Origin: Sulfurimonas sp. | GTDB lineage: Bacteria > Campylobacterota > Campylobacteria > Campylobacterales > Sulfurimonadaceae | Reading direction: 5' to 3' | DNA: 24,915 bases | NCBI GenBank assembly: GCA_021648465.1 | Contig: JAKISR010000025.1 | Location: 1-24,915 of the forward strand | Shown here: one piece after another, positions 1 through 8,478 of the stretch | Layout: the number at the start of each line of letters is the position of its first letter | How positions within the stretch are numbered: the stretch's first letter is position 1 | Notes under the pieces: generated by a model | Told to the model about the DNA's origin: nothing | Databases searched by the model: none | Seen by the model: the letters and a program-made list of their open reading frames with translations, nothing else | Translations under genes and position numbers: made by a program

Positions 1-127
1 TACTGGAGAGAGTTACAGACTAAAGCAAAAACGAGAAGCTGGATTATTAAATATTTCAGCTAAATAGTGTTACGAAGTGGCGCACTTTTGCACTGCATAT
101 TGGTGTACTTTTGGATTGCACTTGACA
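1..127 (+). mobile_element. 3' end of an IS21-family element
   Basis: The right end of an IS21-type insertion sequence; the rest lies left of the window. It contains the last codons of an IstB-like gene (2-67) followed by two imperfect direct repeats, TGGCGCACTTTTGCAC at 78-93 and a related copy at 101-121 (TGGTGTACTTTTG, then ATT, then GCAC). The element ends in TTGACA at 122-127. Multiple terminal repeats of this kind and a CA-3' terminus are typical of IS21. The sequence right of 127 reads as IS3-family orfB on the other strand, so this IS inserted into an older IS. The exact boundary is inferred from where the transposase reading stops making sense. Confidence 0.65.
2..67 (+). CDS. istB: IstB-like IS21 helper ATPase, C-terminal tail (partial)
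   Basis: Only the last 21 codons plus TAG are in the window. They read TGESYRLKQKREAGLLNI and end in SAK. The phrase GESYRLK is typical of the extreme C-terminus of IstB, the AAA+ helper ATPase that works with the IstA transposase. The catalytic Walker motifs lie outside the window, so the assignment rests on this short tail plus the IS21-type terminal repeats that follow directly. Whether the full gene is intact cannot be judged here. Confidence 0.55.
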   Translation, partial: TGESYRLKQKREAGLLNISAK

Positions 128-606
128 GCCATCGACCAGCCAACAACTTTTCTAGAGTATAAATCTATTACAGTAGCTAAGTAAAGCCGTTCCTCCTTAG
201 TTGGAATATATGTTATATCTCCAACATAAGTATTATTAGTAGCACTTTCATAGAAATCTCTTTGCGGTCTATTTGAAGCAATTGGAAAGTTATAGTTTGA
301 ATCTGTGGTAACAACTTTAAATCGTCTCTTCATTTTTACTTTTAGATTAAGATATTTCATGATTTGACCAATTTTATTTAGAGACATCACTAAGCCATAT
401 TTTTTCATTAGAGCTTCTCGAATGCGTCTTGTACCATAAGTTTGACGAGATAATTCAAATATGTCCTTGATTAATTTATTTAGTTGCTTATCAACTTTAT
501 AAACAATGGAGCCATCTTTAATCCATTGATAGTAACAACTTTGGCTAACTTTTAAAGTTTTACACATTGTAGATATATTGAAACTCATCTTATGCTTTTT
601 ATCCAT
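70..606 (-). pseudogene. IS3-family transposase OrfB, 3'-truncated by IS21 insertion
   Basis: The N-terminal part of an IS3-family DDE transposase. Residues about 1-60 form the HTH_21 segment (SCYYQWIKDG, then RQTYGTRRIREAL). Residues about 105-160 begin the rve integrase core, with the first catalytic Asp in YVGDITYIPT and the second in VIDLYSRKVVGWS. Genuine IS3 sequence stops near 128, after GWSMA. The remaining codons (128 down to 70) translate the terminus of the adjacent IS21 element before a chance TAA. The third catalytic residue (Glu) and the C-terminus are missing, so the gene cannot encode an active transposase. The reading frame stays open upstream of the ATG, as expected if OrfB was made as an OrfA-OrfB frameshift product. 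Confidence 0.8.
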
Positions 607-613
607 GCATACT

Positions 614-667
614 TTATAGAGTTTCTTTTGCGAAGTATGCGGTTGCCTTTTTTAATATGTCCCGCTC
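614..667 (-). pseudogene. IS3-family OrfA C-terminal remnant
   Basis: Seventeen codons and a TAA upstream of orfB, in another frame. They read ERDILKKATAYFAKETL, the classic end of IS3-family OrfA (usually E-x-E/D-I-L-K-K-A-x-A-Y-F-A). The next codon upstream (668-670) is a stop and nothing OrfA-like continues beyond it, so the 5' part of orfA and the left inverted repeat have been lost. Confidence 0.6.
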
Positions 668-950
668 TTATTATCATTATTTTAACTCAGAATAGGTAGC
701 TATTCTTTGTCCTGATAATGGTAGTCAGATCAATATGTTACCTTTTAGAATGAATAAACCGTGTGGACTAATACAAATTCCTTGTGCTTTAGATTTTATT
801 CAGCTATACTTCCATTAAGAAAAGATGATTCAAATTATATCTTTAGTCTGCTTTATATTGATAACTCCTTGTTGACAGTACATTACACCTAAAAGAAAAC
901 TTTTTATTATACTTTTAATTCATGAGTAATTTAATATACTCAATCAAATA
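668..950. other. Gene-poor stretch with a possible coding remnant
   Basis: No complete gene is seen here. On the plus strand 696-818 is open for 40 codons and reads protein-like (for example CPDNGSQINMLPFRMNKPCG), but it has no start codon and follows directly on a TAG. It may be a scrap of a deleted gene, which I cannot identify. A TTGACA at 872-877 may be part of a promoter for the cold-shock gene, but no well-spaced -10 box follows it. Confidence 0.25.
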
Positions 951-960
951 AGGAACAACA

Positions 961-1179
961 ATGGCAACATTAACAAACGGAACAGTTAAATGGTTTAACA
1001 GTGAAAAAGGTTTTGGATTTATCGAACAAGAAGATGGCGGAAAAGATGTATTTGTACACTTTCGTCAAATCAATAACACAAATGGTGGTCGTGTATCACT
1101 AGACGAAGGTCAAAGAGTTACTTTCGAAATCGGTGAAGGCGAAAAAGGCCCACAAGCAGAAAACGTTACAGGTCTGTAA
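961..1179 (+). CDS. CspA-family cold-shock protein
   Basis: A 72-aa single cold-shock domain, a small five-stranded OB fold that binds single-stranded RNA/DNA and loosens RNA structure in the cytoplasm. The opening GTVKWFNSEKGFGFIEQEDG carries RNP1 (KGFGFI, about 16-21), and RNP2 is VFVHF (about 30-34). It ends with the usual GPQAENV. Length matches CspA-type proteins (65-75 aa). AGGA at 951-954 is well spaced from the ATG. The gene stands alone between decayed mobile-element sequence and the initiator tRNA. Cold induction cannot be read from the sequence, because many family members are constitutive. Confidence 0.95.
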   Translation: MATLTNGTVKWFNSEKGFGFIEQEDGGKDVFVHFRQINNTNGGRVSLDEGQRVTFEIGEGEKGPQAENVTGL

Positions 1180-1188
1180 TCTTTTTTT

Positions 1189-1215
1189 AAAGTAGCTCTG
1201 TGCTACTTTGGCTTT
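1189..1215 (+). terminator. Possible terminator after the cold-shock gene
   Basis: A perfect 8-bp stem, AAAGTAGC (1189-1196) with GCTACTTT (1202-1209), and a 5-nt loop, starting 10 nt after the stop codon. A T7 run lies before the stem rather than after it, and the 3' flank is only moderately T-rich (GGCTTTCTCTT). It probably insulates the tRNA from read-through, but as an intrinsic terminator it is not ideal. Confidence 0.45.
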
Positions 1216-1238
1216 CTCTTACACTACAAATAAAATCT

Positions 1239-2528
<1,290 letters not shown>

Positions 2529-2724
2529 TTTATCTCTTTATATTGTTTGTTCTAATTTTAGAGAATTTTTATTTTATCTATGATTTAATTAGAAAAGTTT
2601 AATATATTAGAAAGAGCATATATAACTATTATTAATATTTTTTACGTGATAGTTTATAAAAAATTGATGCAAAAACACATATGCTTAAGTTAGTAAAATA
2701 ACTCTTTATAATATACTAACTATT

Positions 2725-3304
2725 ATGAATAAAAAGCAATCAACAAGAAATAAAATACTAGATACTGTTTTTACACTAGTGCATATTCATGAATACAACG
2801 GTACAAGTATGTCTATGGTGCTTAAAAAATGTGGCATTCCAAAAGGCTCCCTATATCACTGTTTTGAATCAAAAAAAAGAGATGATATTGGCTGTTTTAA
2901 AAGAGAGAATTTCTCCAAAGATGGATGAACTTTATGATTTTAAAAAAGTTGATAATGGGCATGAAATAGATACTATCATAAGTGATATTTTAAAAATTTC
3001 ACAAAAAGATATGTTTATAATGAACGGATGCCCATTAAGCAGAATTGGTCAAGAAATCTCTTCTATTGATAAAGACTTTGAGTTAGAGATTAACTTTGTT
3101 TTTGAAAGAGTAAAAAATAAAATTAAACTACTGCTTGATTGTACAACTTTTAATAAAAATATCAATACAGATTCACTTTCAGAGTTTATAATTACTACGA
3201 TAGCTGAAAGTCTGTCTTTGAGTGAAAATCAATCGTCAAAACACAGATACTTGCAGTCAATTAGCCATTTGGTAGGTTATTTAAAATCAATAAAGAGACG
3301 ATAG
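2725..3304 (+). pseudogene. TetR-family regulator with a frameshift in an A8 run
   Basis: The first frame (from 2725) gives an N-terminal TetR DNA-binding domain, with the recognition region CGIPKGSLYHCFESKK at about residues 37-52, but shifts out of frame at eight A residues (2871-2878) and stops at 2926-2928. Removing one A joins it to the second frame (EMILAVLKERISPKM onward), giving a continuous protein of 192 aa ending at 3304, the usual TetR length. The C-terminal part would be the ligand-binding/dimer domain. The N-terminus resembles NemR-type repressors, and NemR-like palindromes sit right after the gene. It may be a real inactivating mutation, slipped-strand phase variation, or a sequencing error in the homopolymer. 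Confidence 0.8.
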
Positions 3305-3317
3305 ACCTTTTGGTCTA
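3302..3317. promoter_or_regulatory. Palindrome 1, NemR-like operator
   Basis: TAGACCTTTTGGTCTA is a perfect 16-bp palindrome that includes the TAG stop of the TetR frame. NemR of E. coli binds TAGAC-N4/6-GTCTA-type boxes (from memory), and the gene just upstream is a NemR-like TetR protein. It could also form a 6-bp hairpin with a TTTT loop in RNA and act as a weak terminator. Confidence 0.5.
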
Positions 3318-3350
3318 ATTTAGATTAATATCTAATAAAGTAATATTTAC

Positions 3351-3366
3351 TAGACCAATCAGTCTA
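3351..3366. promoter_or_regulatory. Palindrome 2, NemR-like operator
   Basis: TAGACCAATCAGTCTA is a second copy of the same pattern with one mismatch in the inner base pair. It lies 49 bp from the first copy. Two copies next to a TetR-type gene point to operators rather than chance. The next gene rightward (lipoprotein) starts about 190 bp away. The usual target, an oxidoreductase or efflux gene, is not present. Confidence 0.5.
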
Positions 3367-3556
3367 TTAAAATACTTGTTAAAATTTAAAATAATTTAAA
3401 TCATAGCCGATACTGTAAATCTCATAAATTTACTAGGAAGATAATTTGAAATATATAAAAACAAGATATATAAAGTTTAAAATACTTATGCACAAACTAA
3501 AAAGAAACCGTTTAAGAGTATAATACTTCTTATAATTTAGAAATAAGGAATAAAAA

Positions 3557-3862
3557 ATGAATGATATCTATAAATTACTAGTAATAGCAACTCTAATTTT
3601 ATTTAGTGGATGTGCCCGTGTTGGGCATGATTTCGATGCACAAAATGTAAATATGATTATGATTGGTAAAACATCACAAAGTGAGATAGTACAAATGTTT
3701 GGTAAACCTTGGCGAAAAGGTATAGAAAATGGCGTTACTATGTGGACTTACGGGCGTTATACTTACCGTGTTGTAGGTCAAGCAGATACAAAAGACTTGG
3801 TTATAAAATTTAATGATAAAAATATAGTTAAATCGTATACATTTAACGAAACTGTAGATTAA
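3557..3862 (+). CDS. BamE/SmpA-like lipoprotein
   Basis: A 101-aa protein with a lipoprotein signal peptide: short N-terminus with Lys6, hydrophobic LLVIATLILF, and lipobox LFSGC with the lipidated Cys at residue 19. The mature part reads GKTSQSEIVQMFGKPWRKG and later MWTYGRY. This matches the small SmpA/OmlA/BamE fold, in which a G-K-T-x-x-E/D-x-x-x-x-x-G-x-P phrase is typical. BamE belongs to the outer-membrane beta-barrel assembly machine, but many stand-alone lipoproteins share the fold, so the exact role is open. RBS AAGGAA lies just upstream of the ATG. The gene converges on purM, with a hairpin between them. Confidence 0.75.
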   Translation: MNDIYKLLVIATLILFSGCARVGHDFDAQNVNMIMIGKTSQSEIVQMFGKPWRKGIENGVTMWTYGRYTYRVVGQADTKDLVIKFNDKNIVKSYTFNETVD

Positions 3863-3868
3863 GAATTT

Positions 3869-3899
3869 GAGAAGCTTATATCATTACAGCTTCTCTTTT
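3869..3899 (+). terminator. Terminator between the lipoprotein gene and purM
   Basis: Stem GAGAAGCT (3869-3876) and AGCTTCTC (3888-3895) with an 11-nt loop, followed by TTTTA. It starts 6 nt after the lipoprotein stop. The right arm lies inside the last codons of purM on the other strand, a compact convergent arrangement. Confidence 0.7.
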
Positions 3900-4871
3900 A
3901 CCCTCTTTTATTTCTCCAATTAAGTAACCGTCTGTTCTAGAAAGAATTGTCTTAATATTAGAATCCTCAACAATTAGTATCATTCCAACACCCATGTTAA
4001 ATGCTCTAAACATCTCAGCTCTCTCAATATGAGGAGCCATTAACTCAAATATAGGAAGAACCTTAATAGAATCCTCTTTTATTTCAGCCATTAAGTTCTC
4101 AGGAAGAGCACGAGGTAAATTTTCAACTATTCCACCACCAGTTATATGAGCCATTGCAACAATCTCGTTTTTTAATTCTTTAAACATTTTTACATAAATA
4201 TTTGTAGGAGTTAAAAGAGTTTCAATGAGTGGTTTATCATTAAAATCATCATTAAAATCTAAATTCATTTTATCAAATAGTACTTTTCTAGCAAGTGAAA
4301 AACCATTTGAATGAAGTCCAGAACTTGGAAGTGCTATAAGTTTATGCCCTGCTCTTACAAGTGAGACTCTATCCATCTCACTTTTCTCAGCTACACCTAT
4401 TGCAAAACCAGCTAAGTCATAATCATCTTCAGAATACATTCCAGGCATCTCAGCTGTTTCTCCGCCGATTAAAGCACACTCACTTCTTATACAACCCTCA
4501 GCTATTCCAGCCACTACATTTGTTGCAACATCAACATCAAGTTTTCCTGTTGCATAATAATCTAAAAAAAAAGATGGGGTACCAAAATTACATAAAAGAT
4601 CATTTACACACATAGCAACTAAATCAATTCCTACAGTATTATGTATACCACTATCAATAGCTAACTTTAGTTTTGTACCAACTCCATCAGTTGCTGCGAG
4701 TATAACTGGCTCTTTAAAACCTTTTGGTAATTCAAACGCTCCAGCAAAAGAACCTATTCCACCAAGAACACCTGGAATCTTTGTAGATTTGACTAATGGT
4801 TTGATATTTTCAACGAAACTATTACCAGCATCTATATCAACACCAGCATCTTTATAACTAATTTGGCTCAT
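3876..4871 (-). CDS. purM: Phosphoribosylformylglycinamidine cyclo-ligase
   Basis: PurM (AIR synthetase) closes the imidazole ring of FGAM to aminoimidazole ribotide using ATP, the fifth step of purine synthesis. The protein begins MSQISYKDAGVDIDAGN and carries ATDGVGTKLK, GGETAEMPGMY and GLHSNGFSLARK, all typical of PurM/PurL-type ATP-grasp-like synthetases. The open frame extends four codons further up (MEFV at 4883), but the GGAG inside those codons sits 8 nt before the ATG at 4871, so I choose 4871. This gives 331 aa, normal for the family (330-350). It converges with the lipoprotein gene and diverges from the spermidine-synthase-like gene. Confidence 0.96.
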   Translation of the reverse strand: MSQISYKDAGVDIDAGNSFVENIKPLVKSTKIPGVLGGIGSFAGAFELPKGFKEPVILAATDGVGTKLKLAIDSGIHNTVGIDLVAMCVNDLLCNFGTPSFFLDYYATGKLDVDVATNVVAGIAEGCIRSECALIGGETAEMPGMYSEDDYDLAGFAIGVAEKSEMDRVSLVRAGHKLIALPSSGLHSNGFSLARKVLFDKMNLDFNDDFNDKPLIETLLTPTNIYVKMFKELKNEIVAMAHITGGGIVENLPRALPENLMAEIKEDSIKVLPIFELMAPHIERAEMFRAFNMGVGMILIVEDSNIKTILSRTDGYLIGEIKEGKREAVMI

Positions 4872-5054
4872 TACGAACTCCATTTTAAAAGTGTAAAATT
4901 ATATCAATAAAAACATAAGCAAATAGTTAAAATTGGACTTAAATTTATACAATATTTTAATGTTTTAAAGCATTTTAATTCTAATATGATAAAATCGCAT
5001 TTAAATAATAAGTAAGTGAGCATAAACAACTTATTTAAATTAGGAATTATAAAA

Positions 5055-5600
5055 ATGAAAGAATTTATCTATCCAGAAATGATGGTACATGTTCCAGTAT
5101 GTACTTCAAAAGAAGCAAAAAGTATCTTAATTATTAGTGACTCTTCAAAACTACTTGAAACAGAAGCAGCAAGACATAATGAAAGTTGTGTAAAAGTTAT
5201 TGGTTGTAATCTAAATGAAATTAATACACTAGATAATGATTCGTACGATATTATAATATCAGAGATGGCTAGTGATGTTACATTTTTATCTCAAGTTAAT
5301 CGTATTTTAAAAGATGATGGTCAATTTAGTACAACTCATAACTCTTTAGATGATACAGAGTTTAATAAAACTTTGATGAAAGACTTAGGAAAGTATTTTA
5401 AAATTATTATGCCATACAATCTTGGTAATCACACTACTGCTCTTCTATCTTCAAAAGAATATCATCCAACAGCAGATATTAATCTGCACCGTGCTGATAT
5501 GATTGATGATTTAAGTTATTACAACTGTGATGTTCATGTTGCTTCATTTGCTATGGGAAACCATATCAGAAAAGAGTATTTAGGAATCATTAGAAACTAA
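5055..5600 (+). CDS. Spermidine synthase-like Rossmann protein, short form
   Basis: A 181-aa protein from the ATG at 5055, chosen because AGGAA at 5042-5046 is correctly spaced; an upstream in-frame start at 5016 lacks this. The opening (YPEMMVHVPVCTSKEAKSILIISD) aligns by eye with the aminopropyltransferase SpeE pattern (EMxxHxP then V-L-I-I-G-G-G-D). The Gly-rich SAM-binding loop is replaced by ISDSSK, and the protein is about 100 aa shorter than true SpeE. Later it has YDIIISEM and RILKDDGQF, matching the methyltransferase-fold strands. Polyamine synthesis is therefore uncertain, and it may be a degenerate or specialised relative. Its stop overlaps the coaE start by one base (TAATG), so they are translated from one transcript. 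Confidence 0.7.
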   Translation: MKEFIYPEMMVHVPVCTSKEAKSILIISDSSKLLETEAARHNESCVKVIGCNLNEINTLDNDSYDIIISEMASDVTFLSQVNRILKDDGQFSTTHNSLDDTEFNKTLMKDLGKYFKIIMPYNLGNHTTALLSSKEYHPTADINLHRADMIDDLSYYNCDVHVASFAMGNHIRKEYLGIIRN

Positions 5601-6196
5601 TGGCTTTTAATTACGCTATCGCACTAACTGGTGGAATTGCTACAGGTAAAAGTACCGTAGCGTCTCTGCTTGCCTTAAATGGTATGAGAGTTATAGATGC
5701 TGATAGTATTTCACATAAGATTTTAGACGCTTCAAGTTCTTGGGTAAAAGAGACTTTTGGTGATGAATATATAAACGGTTCAAAAGTTGATAGAACTAAA
5801 CTTGGTAATTTGGTTTTCTCAAACATTGAACTAAAAAAAAAGTTAGAAAAATTTTTACATCCAAAAATTCGTTTAGAGATAGAAAAAAAAAGTATCAAAC
5901 AAGATAGTTTTGAATTTCCATATCTTATAGATATCCCATTATTTTTTGAAAATGGTGCTTATGACATAGATGAAAGTGTTGTTGTTTATACTCCAAATGA
6001 TACTCAACTTCAGAGATTTATGAAAAGAAATGGTTATTCAAAGGAAGAGTCACTAAAGAGAATAGCTTCTCAAATGCCGATAGATAAAAAAAGAGATAAA
6101 GCAACATGGGTTATTGATAACTCTAAAGATCTAAAATATTTACAAAAAGAAGTTGAAGAATTTGTTGATAAAATAAAGATAAAATATAAAAAATGA
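5600..6196 (+). CDS. coaE: Dephospho-CoA kinase
   Basis: Catalyses the last step of coenzyme A synthesis, ATP-dependent phosphorylation of the 3'-hydroxyl of dephospho-CoA. The P-loop GGIATGKST is at residues 11-19, and DADSISHKIL follows in the substrate region. PYLIDIPLFFENG (about 112-124) matches the conserved V-D-x-P-L-L-F-E signature. RNGYSKEESLKRIASQM forms the lid and helical region with its conserved Arg, and ATWVIDNS is near the end. At 198 aa it is the usual size. It starts within the stop of the preceding gene and is followed 12 nt later by dapF. Confidence 0.95.
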   Translation: MAFNYAIALTGGIATGKSTVASLLALNGMRVIDADSISHKILDASSSWVKETFGDEYINGSKVDRTKLGNLVFSNIELKKKLEKFLHPKIRLEIEKKSIKQDSFEFPYLIDIPLFFENGAYDIDESVVVYTPNDTQLQRFMKRNGYSKEESLKRIASQMPIDKKRDKATWVIDNSKDLKYLQKEVEEFVDKIKIKYKK

Positions 6197-6208
6197 TAAG
6201 AGATAAAT

Positions 6209-6961
6209 ATGAAAATTGAAAAATATTGTGCAAATGGGAATGATTTTGTAATTTTTCACTCAGATACTAAAAGAAATAGAAGTAATTTAGCAAAAGAGTT
6301 ATGCCATCGTCAAAATGGTATCGGTGCTGATGGACTTATAGTACTTTTACCTCATAAAAAATATGACTTTGAGTGGCAGTTTTATAACTCCGACGGAAGT
6401 GATGCTAAGATGTGTGGAAATGGTTCTCGCGTAGCTGCTCATTATGCATACAAAAATAATCTTGCTTCTAAAAATATGAAATTTCTTACAGGTGCTGGAA
6501 TTATCAGTGCAGATGTTAATGGAGATATGGTTTTAAGTGAACTTACTCCACCTGAGATAATTGATAAAATAATAAATCATAATGGCAAATCATGGTGGCT
6601 TATAAACACAGGTGTAAACCACTTAGTTAATATAACAAAAAATATTGAAGATTTTGATATAAATGAAGCTCGTGAATTAAGACACGAATATAATGCAAAT
6701 GTAAATATCACTTCTGTTTATGGAAATAATCTAAAAGTCAGAACTTATGAGCGTGGTGTTGAGGATGAAACATTAGCTTGTGGAACAGGGATGGCAGCTT
6801 GTTTTTATAGAGCTTTGAAAGAGAATTTAATTAGCGATAATATAGAAGTCTATCCAAAAAGTGGTGATACTCTTTATCTAGGTATAAATGATAAAACAAT
6901 TACTTTTCGAGGAGAGGTTAAAAATACTTTTTCAACCAAATGGAATAGCGAACTGGACTAA
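6209..6961 (+). CDS. dapF: Diaminopimelate epimerase
   Basis: Interconverts LL- and meso-diaminopimelate by a two-cysteine, cofactor-free mechanism, for lysine and peptidoglycan synthesis. The catalytic pair is visible: Cys69 in SDAKMCGNGSR and Cys191 in ETLACGTGMAA. The N-terminus KYCANGNDFVIF matches the family's K-x-x-G-x-G-N-D-F, with C-A in place of the usual G-x. Length 250 aa is slightly below the typical 270-280. It is the third gene of the rightward unit begun at 5055 and converges on prfA. A stem-loop spans both stop codons. Confidence 0.95.
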   Translation: MKIEKYCANGNDFVIFHSDTKRNRSNLAKELCHRQNGIGADGLIVLLPHKKYDFEWQFYNSDGSDAKMCGNGSRVAAHYAYKNNLASKNMKFLTGAGIISADVNGDMVLSELTPPEIIDKIINHNGKSWWLINTGVNHLVNITKNIEDFDINEARELRHEYNANVNITSVYGNNLKVRTYERGVEDETLACGTGMAACFYRALKENLISDNIEVYPKSGDTLYLGINDKTITFRGEVKNTFSTKWNSELD

Positions 6962-6970
6962 AATCCAGTT
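6951..6970. terminator. Stem-loop across the convergent dapF/prfA stops
   Basis: AACTGGA (6951-6957) pairs with TCCAGTT (6964-6970) around a 6-nt loop. The hairpin includes the dapF stop and reaches the prfA stop, so it could serve both strands. There is no strong T tract on either side. Confidence 0.45.
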
Positions 6971-8036
6971 ATAAACCAGTAGCCTCAACAATTTTAGCTT
7001 GATGGTCTGTTATAAGTGGGTCAATAATCTCATCAAGTAATCCCCCACTCATAATCTCATTTAGCCTATAAAGTGTTAGAGCTATTCTATGATCTGATAT
7101 ACGATTTTGTGGATAATTGTATGTACGGATTCTTCCGCTTCTATCGCCAGTTCCAACCTGAGCTGCACGGCTTGCGCTATCTTTTGCTTGTGCTTCTTTC
7201 ATCTCTAAATCATAAAGCCTAGCTTTTAGGACTTTCATAGCTTTTTCTCTATTTTTATGTTGAGATTTTTGATCTTGGTTGGTTACAACTAAGCCTGTTG
7301 GCAAGTGAGTAATACGAACAGCAGAATCTGTTGTATTTACACTCTGACCACCACAACCAGAAGAACGCATAACATCGATTTTTAAATCATTATCATTTAT
7401 ATCTATTTCAACATCATCAACCTCAGGCATAACAGCAACTGTAATAGCTGAAGTGTGTACACGTCCTTGAGATTCTGTTGCAGGAACACGCTGAACACGA
7501 TGAGTTCCACCTTCATATTTCAACCTACTATAAACCTGTTCACCCTTAATAAGTGCAATAACCTCTTTAAATCCACCAGCATCGGAAGGGGATGTACTTA
7601 AAAGTTCAACTTTCCATCCTCTTACATCTGCATAACGACTGTAAGCATCAAAAAGATCACCAACAAAAATAGCAGCTTCATCACCACCAGCTCCAGCACG
7701 AAGCTCAACAATAATATTTCTATCATCATTTGGATCTTTTGGTAATAAAAGAAGTTTAATCTCTTCTTCTATGATTGGAAGCTGAGGCTCTAATTCTTTT
7801 AGTTCCTCTTTTGCCATATCAATCATCTCAGAATCACTTAACATCTCTTTAGATTCAGCAATTTGCTCAATTACGAATCTATATTCTTTTGCTTTTTCAA
7901 CAATTGGTAAAAGTGATGATTGTTCTTTTGAGAGTTCTGTCATTTTTTTAATGTCAGAAGTTATATCAGGTGAACTCAGCAAATCGCTAAGCTCATTATA
8001 GCGGTTGATAAACGGATTTAGTTTATCTACTAACAT
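6969..8036 (-). CDS. prfA: Peptide chain release factor 1
   Basis: RF1 reads UAA and UAG in the ribosomal A site and triggers release of the finished protein. The GGQ catalytic motif is at residues 229-231 (SSGCGGQSVNTTDS), and its Gln is the methylation target of PrmC. The codon-recognition tripeptide PAT occurs in RVPATESQGRVHTSA, which marks RF1 rather than RF2 (SPF). Also seen are ELRAGAGGDEAAIF and the C-terminal GDRSGRIRTYNYPQNRISDHRI. Length 355 aa is normal. It lies 24 nt downstream of rpsT in the same direction, a pairing common in this bacterial group. Confidence 0.98.
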   Translation of the reverse strand: MLVDKLNPFINRYNELSDLLSSPDITSDIKKMTELSKEQSSLLPIVEKAKEYRFVIEQIAESKEMLSDSEMIDMAKEELKELEPQLPIIEEEIKLLLLPKDPNDDRNIIVELRAGAGGDEAAIFVGDLFDAYSRYADVRGWKVELLSTSPSDAGGFKEVIALIKGEQVYSRLKYEGGTHRVQRVPATESQGRVHTSAITVAVMPEVDDVEIDINDNDLKIDVMRSSGCGGQSVNTTDSAVRITHLPTGLVVTNQDQKSQHKNREKAMKVLKARLYDLEMKEAQAKDSASRAAQVGTGDRSGRIRTYNYPQNRISDHRIALTLYRLNEIMSGGLLDEIIDPLITDHQAKIVEATGL

Positions 8037-8060
8037 AATTATCTTTTTAGTAAATTACGC

Positions 8061-8321
8061 TTATATAGCGTTTACAGCTTTGTGTAGACGACTGATTTTT
8101 CTAGCAGCAGTTTCTTTTTTTAAGATACCTTTGCTTACAAATTTTTGAATTTGTTTATTTGCTACATTCATTGCTGAACCAGCTTCTTCTTTGTTACCTG
8201 CTTCAATCGCAGAACGAACATCTTTTACAATATTTTTAAGACGAGTTCTGTAAAAACGATTACGCTCTGTACGAACGATAGTTTGGCGAATTCTCTTAAT
8301 TGATGACTTATGATTTGCCAT
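8061..8321 (-). CDS. rpsT: 30S ribosomal protein S20
   Basis: An 86-aa basic protein beginning MANHKSSIKRIRQTIVRTERN, the standard S20 opening; it binds 16S rRNA early in small-subunit assembly. The middle (SAIEAGNKEEAGSAMNVANKQIQKFVSKGI) and the end (KKETAARKISRLHKAVNAI) are typical. It is transcribed divergently from glmM and upstream of prfA. AAGGAC lies 9 nt before the ATG. Confidence 0.97.
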   Translation of the reverse strand: MANHKSSIKRIRQTIVRTERNRFYRTRLKNIVKDVRSAIEAGNKEEAGSAMNVANKQIQKFVSKGILKKETAARKISRLHKAVNAI

Positions 8322-8478
8322 GTATGAGTCCTTCTCATAGAAATTTAGTGCAGAATAATAGCTTAAATATAATTAAAATTAAGTTAAATCATAAAAGTTA
8401 TAATTTTTATGTTAAAATATGAGACTTAAAAAAGAAATTTTTTTTAAAGCTTACAAACCTTTATTAAAGGAAGACATA

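Noticed and set aside
3446..3523. Small basic 25-codon reading frame starting TTG after AGGAAG (KYIKTRYIKFKILMHK)
   Set aside because: Low-complexity Lys/Arg/Ile content expected from AT-rich DNA, non-ATG start, no recognised family; it lies in the promoter region of the lipoprotein gene.
4361..4615. Open plus-strand frame inside purM
   Set aside because: Antisense shadow of a well-supported gene, with biased His/Leu/Gln composition and no ribosome binding site.
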